Assembly (NCBI GenBank): GCA_021018815.1
Contig: JAITYX010000079.1
Location: 2,046,001-2,110,000 of the forward strand
Reading direction: 5' to 3'
DNA from: Talinum fruticosum
Taxonomy: Eukaryota; Streptophyta; Magnoliopsida; Caryophyllales; Talinaceae
Length of the DNA: 64,000 nucleotides
In this document: in pieces, positions 1 through 11,258 of the stretch
How positions within the stretch are numbered: the first letter of the stretch is position 1
Layout: each line of letters opens with the position of its first letter
The notes under the pieces: generated by a model
The model's database searches: none
Seen by the model: only the letters and a program-made list of their open reading frames with translations
Told to the model about the DNA's origin: nothing
Translations under genes and position numbers: made by a program

Positions 1-217
1 TTTAGATGGTTGAAATATATTTTTCTAAAAATTACAGTTACAAGGTCTCAGAAGAAAATTATTTTAAAAGAATGTTTATGAGTGTGGCTTGATAGTGTTG
101 GATTTGAATGAATGAGAATGCCACAATCTACAAAAAAAACTCACAGGTAATGGACTAATGAACGCATTATATCTACGAGTCCATGACCAAGGCTCAAAAT
201 GGCTTCATTGACCCAAA

Positions 218-429
218 GGCCCATTAAAGATCAGAGGCACACGTGTGTATCCCAATACCACAGGATTGAACCTCTGACAACCGTTTTGATCAGTCAATTT
301 TTTAAAAATTCGACCGTTGTTACTACACAGTGGCGTCGAAAAGGCGAACACAGAGTAAGTAGCCGTTGCTATTTTTCTCTTTTGGCATCAATCAATCCAT
401 CAATTGACTGTAATCAACTTAAACCCTAA
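218..429 (+). promoter_or_regulatory. MAD2 upstream elements: site II and telo-box
   Basis: GGCCCA at 218-223 is the reverse of a site II element (TGGGCC), and AAACCCTAA at 421-429 is an exact telo-box, 117 bases before the MAD2 ATG. In plants this pair is known from promoters of cell-cycle, ribosomal and other proliferation genes, which fits a spindle-checkpoint gene. The motifs are read directly; their activity is inferred. Confidence 0.45.
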
Positions 430-545
430 CACATTCTAAACCTTAACGCATTTTCGGCATCTCTACTGCTGTCTCCCTTTCCCTCTCCCACATCTCATTC
501 TCTCTCTAAATCGCGGTTGAAAATCTTCAAGGGTTTTTCTAACCG

Positions 546-1812
546 ATGGCTTCAAGAACCGTCGCCAAAGATATCATCACTCTTCGTGGCTCCGCCGCAA
601 TTGTCAGCGAATTCTTTGGTAATATTTTTCGTTTGCATTTCTTTCTTTTTATCCCCCTTTATGGGTTTTGGATTTTCCAAAGAAATTATTTGAATTTCTG
701 TTTCTTATTCTTACTCTGTTTCGTTTTGATTTTTCTTTCAGGGTATGCGGCAAACAGGTGAGTGGAGGAAGACGAAAATCAACTCTTATCTCGCGTTAAT
801 TTTGCACTGTTCTTTTGATTGAGACTCTGGAATCAGATTTTTTGATTTGATTTCATTCTTTTTCTCCATTGATTGACAGTATTCTGTACAATCGAGGAGT
901 ATACCCAGAAGAGAGTTTTGTGAAAGTGAAGAAATATGGATTGCCAATGCTTCTCACTCAAGATGAAGGTGTCAAATCCTTCATTTCTAGTATCACTGCA
1001 CAGCTCTCAGGTATTTATCTGTTGAAAAAAATCTGGGTCCTTGTTTTTTTGGAGGAAAATATTGATTCCAAGGATTTTTCTTTTACTTTTGGAAAATAGA
1101 GTGGCTTGAAGCTGGGAAGCTGCAAAGGGTGGTTTTGGTGATAATGAGTAAAGCCACCAATGAAGTTTTGGAGAGATGGAATTTCAGTATTGAGACTGAT
1201 AATGAAGTAATAGTTGAAAAGGGGTAAGGAAAATATTGGAATTATTAAAACAAATAAGAAAGCTTTAAGAAAAGAATTTGATTTCTGAAAATTTTGGGTT
1301 TGGTTATTTTTAATTTTAGTGTGTCAAGGGAAAAGAGTGACAAGGAAATTATGAGAGAGATACAAGCAATCATGAGGCAGATTGCTTCCAGCATCACTTA
1401 CTTGCCATGTCTTGATGACGCCTGTAAGACACCACGTCATCAATATTTTAGCATATTGTTTTTTATGTTTATGTGAATTTTGATGTATACCCTTTGTTTT
1501 TTAAAAAAATTTTGAATTATTTTTTTATAGGTGTTTTTGATGTGTTAGCATACACTGACAAAGATTTAGCAGTGCCCTTCACTTGGATTGAGAGTGATCC
1601 CAAATTGATTGCTAATCCTCAAATGGTCAAGCTTCATTCTTTTGATACCAAGGTAAAATGGAAAAGGGGGAGGAAAAAGGTTAAATGTTTTGAATGGTTT
1701 CATTTCATACATATATTATTGTTCAGAAAGTGAAAAGTTTTGATATGTGCAGATTCACAAGGTTGACACACTGGTATCTTACAAGAATGATGAATGGGAT
1801 GAAGAAGAGTAG
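546..1812 (+). CDS. MAD2: MAD2 spindle-assembly checkpoint protein (HORMA domain)
   Basis: Mitotic spindle checkpoint protein that binds CDC20 and MAD1 at unattached kinetochores and holds back the anaphase-promoting complex. Seven exons: 546-618, 742-757, 880-1010, 1100-1223, 1320-1423, 1531-1652 and 1753-1812. They sum to 630 bases, giving 209 aa, close to the usual plant length. The HORMA domain fills nearly the whole protein. Recognisable blocks are the start MASRTVAKDIITLRGSA, the central RVVLVIMSKAT and ERWNF, and the acidic end NDEWDEEE; the C-terminal third is the safety-belt region. Exon 2 is only 16 bases long, yet it joins in phase to give FFGYAANS. All introns are GT-AG and no break was seen. 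Recognition is by strong resemblance to plant MAD2. The next gene, GT-1-like, converges on it. Confidence 0.96.
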
Positions 1813-1873
1813 AAAAGCATAGCAGAAATGGAAGTGTCTGTTTTTGGCGAAGTTCTTCTTTGGATTAGGAGAG

Positions 1874-2100
1874 GTCAGAAGAGTGATGTTTTGTGAATCA
1901 TTGATTCACACAATTTGATCTGAACCTGGTGTTGATTGATGATGAATTTCCTGCTACCACTCCCATCACATTCTATATACTGTCAGAAGAGTGATGTTTT
2001 GTGAACCATTGATTCACAATTTTTTGTAATTTGATCTGAACTTGGTGTTGATTGATGATGAATTTCCTGCTACCACTGCCATCACATTCTAAATACTGTC
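1874..2100. repeat. Two-copy tandem duplication, period about 108
   Basis: A unit starting gtcagaagagtgatgttttg at 1874 recurs at 1982. Both copies contain gttgattgatgatgaatttc and end with catcacattct. The second copy has an 8-10 base insertion (ttttttgtaa). It lies just past the MAD2 stop, so one or both copies may be in the 3' UTR. Confidence 0.85.
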
Positions 2101-2272
2101 CTATTTGTTTCCCCTGTTTATGATGCTCTCTTTCTGAGCAGATATTTGACAACTTCCATGCAGTAAATGTATAAAATCTTGAATGATTAATCAATTTATA
2201 TATTTTTGTAAATCAATATTCAAAGCATCCTTGTTTTTATTGCGATATATTGTGTCACGTCGTGTTAGATTA

Positions 2273-2430
2273 GGTATTTTTCCAGCTTCCATATATATTT
2301 TTTAAAATTATAATTCCAAAATGAAAGGTATTTTTCCAGCTTCCATACATATTTTTTAAAAATTATAATTCCAAAATGACCGGTATTTTTCCAGCTTCCA
2401 TACATATTTTTTTAAAATTATAATTCCAAA
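2273..2430. repeat. Three-copy AT-rich tandem repeat, period 54-55
   Basis: Units starting ggtatttttccagcttccat occur at 2273, 2327 and 2382, each followed by a T-run and aaaattataattccaaa. The copies are nearly identical. The array sits between the convergent MAD2 and GT-1-like genes. Confidence 0.85.
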
Positions 2431-2733
2431 GACACGACAGCAAACTATACTTCTCTCCTCCACAGGACACTACAATAGTAGCGAATCTCCATTCTCCCAA
2501 ATCAAAAATGTGGAGCCATGTTTGAGGGAAAAGCTGAAATTTACATTACAAGGAGTTGAAAGTTGTATATACAATTATGACTTACATAGTCACAAAAACA
2601 GGGGGCACTGTTTCTGTACAAAATGGCAAAAAGAAAATAGCAATGTGCCCTTTCAAAAGCCTTCAGGAAAATCTTCTCCTGTACAAACATAATGTATATG
2701 CAGAAGAAAGAAAGAAAAGAGAGCCCATCAAAT

Positions 2734-5700
2734 TCATGCGCTGTTGGAATCCCAGGTGACACCACGGTATAGAGCATCTGGGCGAAGATCATCCAAATTG
2801 TCAATTTCCCTAAACCCATTCAATTCCCTGAGACATGACCACCCACGGCGTTGCATAAAGTCACGAAATTCATCCTCTGTGTAGAACGTCTTCTCTACAG
2901 TGTGGGATATGGTCTGGCTTGGATAAGAAATATGGTCTGATTCATCATAGAGGCACAATTTGATTGTCATTCCTGAAAATAGGGGAGCAAAAGAAAACAA
3001 CAGTGAATGACCATAATATATAAGCCAAATGTAATTATATCCAATTTGTGCAGAGTAGACAATGCAATTAGACAAAAGCAAAAAGTCTCGTAGGTAGGTC
3101 CTTTTGTAGTGACTGCTTCTTCGAATCTAGAAGCCCATAAAAACCACCTGTCCAAACTTTTATTGCAGGGGCAAGGCTACAAACATATGACAAACCCCCT
3201 CCCCACCCTCCTTTTCAAAAAACTAGACAAAAAAAAACAGTAGAACTACAGAGTGATGGTTTAGCAATGTTAATTATTTAAGCCAATAGTACAGATATAG
3301 GCTAGTTGACATTATACCTTCATCAAGGTGGAGGGTGTAAGTACCCAAGGGCATGTCCCTATCAAGGGAACGAACAACCTGATCTTCATCCTCCAACCAA
3401 AATGCACGCTTTGTTCTTAACCTAAATGTCGATCTTATCACATCCTTGATGGCATCAGCAGTGCCATCTACACCAATCCTTCTCGTGTAATTTCCCCATT
3501 TGACAGTAATCACTCTTCCACTGTAACAATGAGTCTCGTCACCTACAAAAGAATTTAACCATCAACAAGTCGTAGGATAGAAATATATAAAGTAAAAGAT
3601 CTGAACAGCTTTCTATTTCTGTACTTCCTCTCTAGGGGGCACTAAGAGGACGTGGAAGCTTCTGTGGCCACCCACCCAAAACACACACACACACACCCCC
3701 AAAACCAGGTAAAAGGAAATCCTGTGCACGGAGTATGACTAGGATAAGACACAAGACTTCTTGCGAATCACTTTGAGACCTACTACCCCACAAACACAGC
3801 CTGGTTTTCATTTTGATTTATTCAAATATGCAGTCCTTTTTTCTATTTCTTCCTCTTCGTCCTCACCCCCCCAAAAAAATAATGATGGGGGAACACCATC
3901 CACTGTTAAGCATGAAGCATTTAGTGTCGACCATTCGTCAAATTTCTAAACTTACCATTTCCAGAAGTCTCCCGCCAAAATGATGGAGGAACACCATCCC
4001 CTGTTACAGCTTCTGTTGTGGTGATTGCAAGAGCATGTCCGTCATGCTCCATGTTTCCTTCTAAATTCAGTGTAGGTTCCCCATTTGCTGCAAAAAGAAT
4101 AAAGAACACCCATTACTATGACAATTCAGACTAAATCGGATATTATGAGTCTAAAGTTCCACAGAAGGAACATAAAACCAACAGAAACCAGTCACCTGCA
4201 AATGCAAAAGGAAGAGCAAAAATGGATAAAAGAAGAAAGAAATAAGAAAAAAAGAGGGAAACAGGAAGTTTTTTGTTGTAGTTTTCTAACGCTAGTACAA
4301 TTGTTTATCCATTTAAACTTTCTTATGCTAACAAAGAGAGATGATGTGGATCTGGATAATTGATCTGGTAGACCAGTTACATTTTTTCTGCAAGAAGTTC
4401 TTCATTTGATTGTTTGTGTAATGGTAGGATTACTGTATATGTCTGTCCTATACTGAAATTTATCCTAAACTGCATGGGAGAAGAAAGGAGAGTACTCTAA
4501 TGTCTCAACCAAAGAGATACAATAAGAACTACATCAATAAGAAAAATAGCATATAGAATACTAGCCAGAAAAGCTACACCAATGTGACACTAAGTTTGCA
4601 TAAAACATCACAGTTGGACATCTGCACAAGCATCATGATTCATGGTTCATACAAAACAAATCCAAACTTCATTTGTTCTAGGCTTTTATACCTTTAAACT
4701 TGGAGGGTTGAGAATCTTTAAATAGGAAACTGGAGCTCAAATATAACTGGTGGAAAAGCTTCCACCAGTATTATTTTGAGGAATTCGAAGCTGAAACAAT
4801 GTATCAGGTGACAAGAAGAGACTGCAAATATGAGATGCTGAAGAAAGGAGCAAGAGAGACCAGACTTCACTGATATGAACACTAAGATATGAAAAACACC
4901 TACTAATTCCACTGTCAGCAGTCAGAAGCTGAAGCGATATATCTAACGCACTTTCAGAAGCTGCTGAGGTGAGATGACATCAAAGAACAACATATATCAC
5001 AATTACGCAATGGCACAGGAGGGGGGTAGTGAGAGAGAACAAGTCATGCATTATGTGTATACTACACTACTACAGCACGCACAATAAGAAAGGCATGCAA
5101 CAATTCTAACCTTTAGGCATACTAAGAAGGTACTCCGTGGGGTTCTGGATGGTTATTCCAACAGAAATAATTGTATTGGAAAATAAGGACTGGGGACACA
5201 CCACAGGTAACGGATACATAGATGCATCTATCAGCAACAATGATCACATAAAGTCATACAACACAATGCAAAAATAAATATGAAAATTTAAGCAATATCC
5301 CATAACATCTATAAATTTCCAAGTATAAAAGCACTGGACACTTAACTAGTCATACTGAACCCCCCTTCCAAGATTACTGTTTTTGAGATCAATTCATCAG
5401 TCTACACATTGGTCCACAAGTTTACTGACTCTAAAATGTCCAATTAGTAAGCTACTTGTGAAACTGTTTCTCCTCAGAATTCAATTCAATAGCTATCTGA
5501 TTCAGTAATTAAAGGCGTAAATAAGAGGTAAAGGAGAAGATTATTGTAGCAATCTTGCTTCATGACGATAGTTCCATCCTCCCTTCTTTCACCTCCTAAT
5601 GCCTCTAATCTTAGAAAATGAAACTTCTGGGGTATTGGGGTTTACAACTTCCCTTTCTGCAATTAGAGGAGCTATCCTAAATTACCGCCGTCTACACAGA

Positions 5701-6642
5701 GCCGCTTGGCACTCCCACATCTTAACAATTTCATTAATGCTGTTTTCAGTGCCCAACACTAGGTTTAGATAGGCAACTATAACATTCCATAAAAGTTCAA
5801 GATAGCAATCAAGTTCAAGAAATGAATTCAATATTGTATACCTTCAATTGGTCCAAATTGGATACTAGCATCATCAACCCCTGCAAAAAATTACCCTTGA
5901 TTAAAGACATTAATGACTCAAATACATAGCAATTCTTGCATGTACTCAGTATCACCCCAAATTAGCATTAAAATAAAAAATGCATTAGCTCAATCCTAGC
6001 ATATCTCAAAAAGGGAAATAAGAGAGAGAGAAAAGAGCAAACCTTTATCAGAGAACTGCAAAAAGGGATCAACCTTAGACGCATGATTAACACCGTGATT
6101 ATCATTACCACCATTATTATGACTAGGGCTCTTATAAGCAGCACCAACCGAAGCAGAAGAACATCGGTTTCTCTCTCTAAGAATCTCCTCAATCTCCTTG
6201 TAATACGACATCTTAGCATTGCCATTGCCATTACCATTCCCAGAGTTCGTTTGCTGCTTGGCCTTCTTGAACTCCTTGAGGAGGTTCCTCCACTTATCGG
6301 TACACATGGTGGGGGATCGATCAAACCCTCTGTCCCTCATCCTCGCAGAAATCTGCTCCCAAAGATGCTTGTTGGACTTCGAAGTATTGAACATCGAATC
6401 CATCTCTCTCCTCAGGCTAATCAAACTCCGCGTTTCGTCCTGCACCCAAGTTTCCGCCCTCTTCTTCGGCGGCGCCGCCGTGTGGTGGTGGGGGTGGTGG
6501 GGATGGTGGTGGGGATTGGATGGAGTGGGGTGGGCACCACCTCGATCATCATATCAACGTGGGTTCCGGCGTCGTCGTCGGAGAATTCGATTGAGGATGG
6601 AGGTTGGGGTTTGGGATTAAGAGGGGTATCGGAAATGTACAT
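2734..6642 (-). CDS. GT-1: GT-1/GT-4-type trihelix transcription factor, one frameshift
   Basis: Nuclear factor that binds GT elements in light-regulated promoters. Five exons on the minus strand: 6642-6043, 5880-5842 (39 bases), 4087-3956, 3542-3318 and 2972-2734. The trihelix domain in exon 1 has the three spaced tryptophans ([28 protein letters not shown]). Exons 2-5 carry the conserved GT-1 C-terminal region, with [27 protein letters not shown] and [10 protein letters not shown]. The start [11 protein letters not shown] and VDMMIEVV match the GT-1 N-terminus. They are in a different frame from the His-rich stretch and trihelix, and the trihelix frame has a TGA at 6554-6556. The exons total 1235 bases; one extra base between about 6480 and 6553 gives 411 aa, near Arabidopsis GT-1 (about 406). 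Intron 2 is long (4088-5841). GT-1 and GT-4 cannot be told apart here. Confidence 0.93.
3678..3699. repeat. Short CA microsatellite in GT-1-like intron
   Basis: An (AC)n run within the intron between exons 3 and 4 of the trihelix gene. Nothing else notable was seen in that intron. Confidence 0.7.
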
Positions 6643-8460
6643 GATTTGGTATCTAATTTTGGAAATTCTAGGGTTTTTCAGGAATTGATCAAGGAAATTG
6701 GAGGGGGATGAGATGGGAAATCTTCTTGTTGTTGGAATTGGGAATTGGAGTGAATTTGAGCATTCCAGAAATTTACAGAATGTGAGAATGGCCTTTTAGC
6801 TTCAGTGAGAGAGAAGGGAGCAGCACAGTACTGACTCTCATGTTTATCCGCTGCTATGGAGAGATAGAAAGACAGGGGGAGTGTCAGGAAGAAATCTCTC
6901 ATTTCCCTTTTTTTCATTTAAAAGAAATAGAGAAAGTTGATTGATTCCAAATCTAAATTATTTTTTAAATCCTTCACATAAAAAAATTTACTTTGATGGT
7001 ATTACCAACTTGGGTTTGATAATGTAGACAGACATGTAGCTAATAATTTACCTTTTTCTGGTAAGTATTATATTATTCCCCTTTTTTCAGTTGTATAATA
7101 AAAAATAAAATTTTGAAATAATGCCATATTATTTATAATCTTTTTCACAAAAATAGAACTATAAAATTCACTCCAAAAAGCTTTGAAAACCCTATTCAAT
7201 TGGTGATTAGAGAGGCCATCATTATTTGATAGACATTTTTTTATCCAATAAATTTTGGATTCTTTTGTTTAAGATTTAGAAATGAACTTCTCAACTAAAC
7301 TTTTAAAGGGGATCTAATGAGAGAAAATTCACATTACAATAAACATAAACGGTTAAAATCTCACTTAAAACATTAAACACACTTCTATTCCCCAATGTTC
7401 CATCACACTCCTTCGTCTCTTCCTTCACCCAAAGTTTACTTATGAAATATGGGGCCCTAGGTTGGCTCGTTTATCATTGTAAAAAAAAGTTAGATTATGT
7501 TTTTTCCCCTTTGTAATGTTCTAATTTCAATGTTAAAGATGAAAATAGTAAAATATAGTATAAGATTAGTAACCTATAAAATGTTAATGTGATTGTTAAA
7601 ATTTATGTACACACAAAATTTCAAAATCATTAAAACTGTCTAATATGATTTAAATCAGATAAAAAAGTTATATGCCATATCAACAAAAGTTTTTATTCAT
7701 ACTCATAAATATAGGTAAATCCATGTAAAGGGAATAACATATGGCTTGATTTTTTACTATTTACTATTATATACGAGCATTCTAAAATAAAAATTAGATA
7801 AGTATCTTTTTACATTTAGTAGTAATTATTTTTATGTACCTTTTTCTCGAACTTCGTCCAACTAATTACTCCATCATCATCACAAGATCTTGTCACTTTA
7901 ATTAACTTTATTTATTTTACAATATATATACCTTTATAATTCTAATAACATATTGACGATTAGTTTATCAATTTTATTTTATTTTTTCATCTTCTTTTAT
8001 CATTAACTTTCTTCATTTCAAATCAAATTTTAGAAAACATAATTTTTTAACATAAATTTTATTAATAAATTATTTATTTTTTTGATATTATCTTACAGTA
8101 AAAAAGGACAAATTGTACAACGCATGTAAAACGCATGAAATAAGGTGAAGGGCTGACGGTGGCCCAAGGCATTCGATAAGAGTTAAAGAACAAAGTGGGC
8201 CAATATACAACCCAAACAAAATATCCTCTTGAATTCTTCACTGGTTTATTTCGGGCCTTTGTTATTTTTTCGTAGATATGAGCTCTCTCTTGCTTGTTGA
8301 AGCTTTTACTGGAGAACTTCGGTTTGCCCACCACAGCCAAAGCCAGAGGAAACTGGGAAATTCAGCTGGATTTCTATTTAGTACTAAAACTCCCCAATTT
8401 AATCTGGTTGGAGGAGAGACAAAAAATGGTTTGAGGAGCGCTGAAGCCTTATGCTGAATA
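6643..8460. other. GT-1-like promoter and AT-rich intergenic DNA
   Basis: The first 300 bases are the 5' leader and promoter of the minus-strand trihelix gene. From about 6950 to 8100 the sequence is very AT-rich, with no coding signal, tRNA or clear transposon end. Short open frames at 8074-8543 on the minus strand show no family I recognise. Confidence 0.6.
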
Positions 8461-8694
8461 TCACCATTTGATAGCAGCAACGACATATTCCAGTTTTCTC
8501 TGAGGTAATTCATCGAACACCTTATCTTCATTATTTTTCTCACTTATTTCGACACCCGGAATGGAGGGGTTTTCTTCCAACGTTTGATTCCATTCTAAGT
8601 TCGTTGTAATTGGCAACTGGGCTATTCTATTTTCTAAAAATTTTAGCTCGTTGGTTTCTTTTGGAATTCTCCTTGTATCCGCCGTTGGAGCCAT
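8461..8694 (-). CDS. Unrecognised 77-aa open frame
   Basis: A 77-codon frame with a good start context (caATGGct), beginning MAPTADTRRIPKETNELKF and ending LEYVVAAIKW. It is acidic, with no signal peptide or membrane segment. I do not recognise it. The DNA just upstream on this strand (8695-8800) is richer in G and C, like a plant 5' region. The opposite strand is probably the leader of the nuclease gene, so this could be a chance frame, a small divergent gene, or the first exon of something that has decayed (downstream frames are broken). Confidence 0.2.
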   Translation of the reverse strand: MAPTADTRRIPKETNELKFLENRIAQLPITTNLEWNQTLEENPSIPGVEISEKNNEDKVFDELPQRKLEYVVAAIKW

Positions 8695-9515
8695 TGATTC
8701 AGGCGAGTTGCGCGTGGAGCAGACGCCAGGCCACGGTGAATCGTTGTTCGCCTCGGCTCCTCTGTCCTCTGTGGTTTGTCCTCGGATTAGGGTTTCAATT
8801 CCACTTTAAACCTTGAATCTACCATTTTAATTGTTATTCACTCGTTGTGGATCAGTAAATGTTTAATTTGAATCCTGAATTGGTTTTATTTCAACTTAAT
8901 CTTGAAAGCCATTGTCGCTGCTTGTGTGGTCTTCTCTCTATGATTTTGCCAGTGTCGTTGATTCAATTGGGTGTTGTGATTGTAAAGCCAGCAAGGACTT
9001 GCTTTCTCCACATATACCTCTTTAATGGAGTAATGGTTATTACACTAATGTGTTTGAGACTAAAGGAAGAATAAAGTAATTTGTTGATTTTTAAATTCCC
9101 TGCTTTTGATAGGTAGTTCATCATCGAAAAAGCCAGTTTTAGGACAACTTACGTGTTACTGAATGAGTTATGTATGTTTTCACTTTCAGCAGTTGATTTG
9201 AAAGAGTAGCTGATGGCTTGGTGGTTGTATTCTTCCCACAAAAGCATTTGTTTGTAAAAAGGAAAATAGAACATTGTCATTTTGGAGACCAAATGTATGA
9301 CCCTATGGGGAAAAAATACTTATTGTGATTTTGTTATAATCACACCTAGGTGTTTTAAGTGTGAGGCAAGATGATATAGTTGGAAATCAGAACCAATGTG
9401 CACATATTGTCATTTAATTTTTGGTATCTTGAACTACACTGAACCATTCAAATGATCTGTTAATCTTATTTCAGAGCACTGGCTATTGCCTATTTAGAGA
9501 CCGAGTCTTCCAGCA
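8695..9515 (+). other. Probable leader and 5' UTR intron of the nuclease gene
   Basis: An acceptor (ttatttcag) ends at about 9474, followed by 41 bases of leader before the ATG at 9516. A GC-richer stretch with tagggtttcaat near 8785 looks like a plant 5' UTR. An intron from about 8.8 to 9.47 kb would join them, but the donor was not fixed. Confidence 0.4.
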
Positions 9516-10451
9516 ATGAGTAATGCTTACATGTCAAGATTCTGCTGCATCCATCATAATACGGCCTCACCAATGGCCCCAAAACGCGTTCATGTCGTTC
9601 AATTTTTAAGAAGCTTCTCTTCGTGTAGCTCATTGATTGTAGCTCCAGCTTCTTCTCTCACCACCGGTGGTTCCTCATCACTAGTGTTGGCAGCACAACT
9701 CTCACCAGCTAGCACAACACAACGTTCTGAGGAATGGTTTGCCCTCCGAAGGGATAAGCTTACCACAAGCACGTTCAGCACCGCCTTGGGTTTCTGGAAA
9801 GGCACCCGCCGAGCTGAGCTTTGGTGTGAGAAGGTTTTTGCTTCCGATTCTCAATCTGTGGAAGCTTCCGCAGTACGTGCTATGGAGTGGGGTGTTCTCA
9901 ATGAAGCAGCAGCTATTGAGAGATACAAAAGCATTACTGGACATGATGTCAGCTTCTTGGGCTTTGCAACTCATCCAGAGCAAAATCTTCACTGGCTAGG
10001 TGCTTCGCCTGATGGTCTTCTCAGTTGCTTCCCTGAGGCAGGCATTCTAGAGGTGAAATGCCCATATAACAAAGGAAAGCCCAAATTGGCTTTGCCTTGG
10101 TCAACAATGCCCTTCTATTATATGCCCCAAATCCAGGGTCAAATGGAGATAATGGATCGGGAATGGGTTAATTTATACTGTTGGACACCCAATGGGAGCA
10201 CAATATTCAGAGTGTACAGAGAACGGGAATATTGGGAACTTATCCATGGAATTTTACGTGAGTTTTGGTGGGAAAATGTGATTCCTGCCAGAGAGGCCTT
10301 GTCAGCAGGTGGGGAAGAAGCAGCAAAATTCTTTACACCAGCGCCAAAACACAGACAAACAGGTGAGGTGATTGCCAAGAGTATTAAGCTAGCAACTGAG
10401 GCCAAATTGTTGTGCAAGGATATTGCAGGTCATGTTGAATTCTATACATGA
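9516..10451 (+). CDS. YqaJ/lambda-exonuclease-like PD-(D/E)XK nuclease
   Basis: Single-exon 311-aa protein of the YqaJ recombinase (lambda-exonuclease) fold, known in plants as a restriction-endonuclease-II-like protein; the Arabidopsis counterpart is At1g67660, from memory. Active-site motifs are intact: MEWGVLNE with Glu at about 124 and 130, GASPDGLL with Asp166, ILEVKCPY with Glu179 and Lys181, then YYMPQIQGQMEIM with the conserved glutamines. Family members are 5'-3' exonucleases or single-strand-annealing nucleases; this activity is inferred. The first 60 residues are rich in Ser, Arg and Ala and lack the fold, which suggests an organelle targeting peptide, with Met20 as an alternative start. 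The C-terminal 40 residues are basic and helical. A strong donor-like site lies 38 bases past the stop, so the 3' UTR is probably spliced. Confidence 0.88.
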   Translation: MSNAYMSRFCCIHHNTASPMAPKRVHVVQFLRSFSSCSSLIVAPASSLTTGGSSSLVLAAQLSPASTTQRSEEWFALRRDKLTTSTFSTALGFWKGTRRAELWCEKVFASDSQSVEASAVRAMEWGVLNEAAAIERYKSITGHDVSFLGFATHPEQNLHWLGASPDGLLSCFPEAGILEVKCPYNKGKPKLALPWSTMPFYYMPQIQGQMEIMDREWVNLYCWTPNGSTIFRVYREREYWELIHGILREFWWENVIPAREALSAGGEEAAKFFTPAPKHRQTGEVIAKSIKLATEAKLLCKDIAGHVEFYT

Positions 10452-11096
10452 CATGCCTTCAGTTGAAGAACATATTGATGATTTTGCGGTGAGTTAATAT
10501 TCTCCAAATCTACGAGGCTTTAGTGCCAGTTTAAATTTTCTTTGATGTGACAGTATTATGAATATTGTTCTCCATGTACGTGGTCCTTATTTTTTCTGCC
10601 TGATGCCTGCTGCTTGTATTGGCATTTTGATTCACACTTCATTTAGTCATGTAGATATAACAAATAGGAGAAATATTTTGATCACAAGTTGGAATTTCTT
10701 TTTTTTTTTTTTTGGGGGGGAGGGAGGGGATGGACAGACCTTGTCTGAAAGACCTACCAAATTTTTTTGACAGGGTCGTCTTCTCCCTTGACTGGGTTGG
10801 TAGAGATTTAGACCAAGCCAAATCCTTTATTATCAAATGAATATAGATCAAATAAACATCCCTTAAAATAGGCAATGCTCCTTTTAAAATCAAATATGTG
10901 CCTCCAGTCAAAGAATTTGCAGAGAATACACCACCGTGTCAATGGGATATGGTACAGGTAGAATCCAGCCTTAACTGAAAATGACATCCTGAGATTTTCT
11001 ATCCCTAAATATGGTAAAATCACAAGTTCTGGGGTCCTTTTATGTAATGTCAAAGAGGCAAATCTTTTTGTGCAGGGATTGAGAAGCAGAAGAGGA
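10452..11096 (+). other. Probable intron linking nuclease 3' UTR and microprotein leader
   Basis: A strong donor (gcg|gtgagtt) lies at about 10489/10490 and an acceptor (ttttgtgcag) just before 11076, 21 bases ahead of the microprotein ATG. Between them are a T-run, a G-run (about 10700-10730) and AT-rich sequence with no coding signal. Either this is the leader intron of a separate small gene, or the two genes share a transcript. Confidence 0.4.
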
Positions 11097-11258
11097 ATGG
11101 ATTCTGGACTCTCCTGGGCCGATCAATGGGATAACAACGATGACCCCTTGCCACCTGCATCAAAGGACAAGAAGAAGGAGAAAGACGAGAAACAGTCCGT
11201 GAGGCAGAAGGTTCGCCAGAAAATCGAGAAACTATTTGGCAAGAAATCCGAGAAATAA
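11097..11258 (+). CDS. Conserved 53-aa basic plant microprotein
   Basis: Begins MDSGLSWADQWDNNDDPLPP, followed by a strongly charged Lys/Glu tail (DKKKEKDEK, RQKVRQKIEKLFGKKSEK). I recall a small uncharacterised plant family that shares the MDSGLSWADQWD start and a lysine-rich end, so this is probably a real gene. No function is known to me. The first half is acidic and aromatic; the second is likely an amphipathic, very basic helix. The ATG at 11097 was chosen over upstream in-frame codons because it starts the conserved motif and follows an acceptor by 21 bases. It lies on the same strand as the nuclease, about 650 bases downstream. Confidence 0.6.
   Translation: MDSGLSWADQWDNNDDPLPPASKDKKKEKDEKQSVRQKVRQKIEKLFGKKSEK

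Noticed and set aside
2273..2430. Evenly spaced repeats that might suggest a CRISPR array
   Set aside because: Direct tandem units without distinct spacers, in a plant nuclear genome; a plain minisatellite.
6083..6688. Long plus-strand frames over the trihelix exon (up to 201 codons)
   Set aside because: Antisense shadows of the His/Pro-rich and trihelix coding sequence; Ile- and Arg-rich nonsense with no family resemblance.
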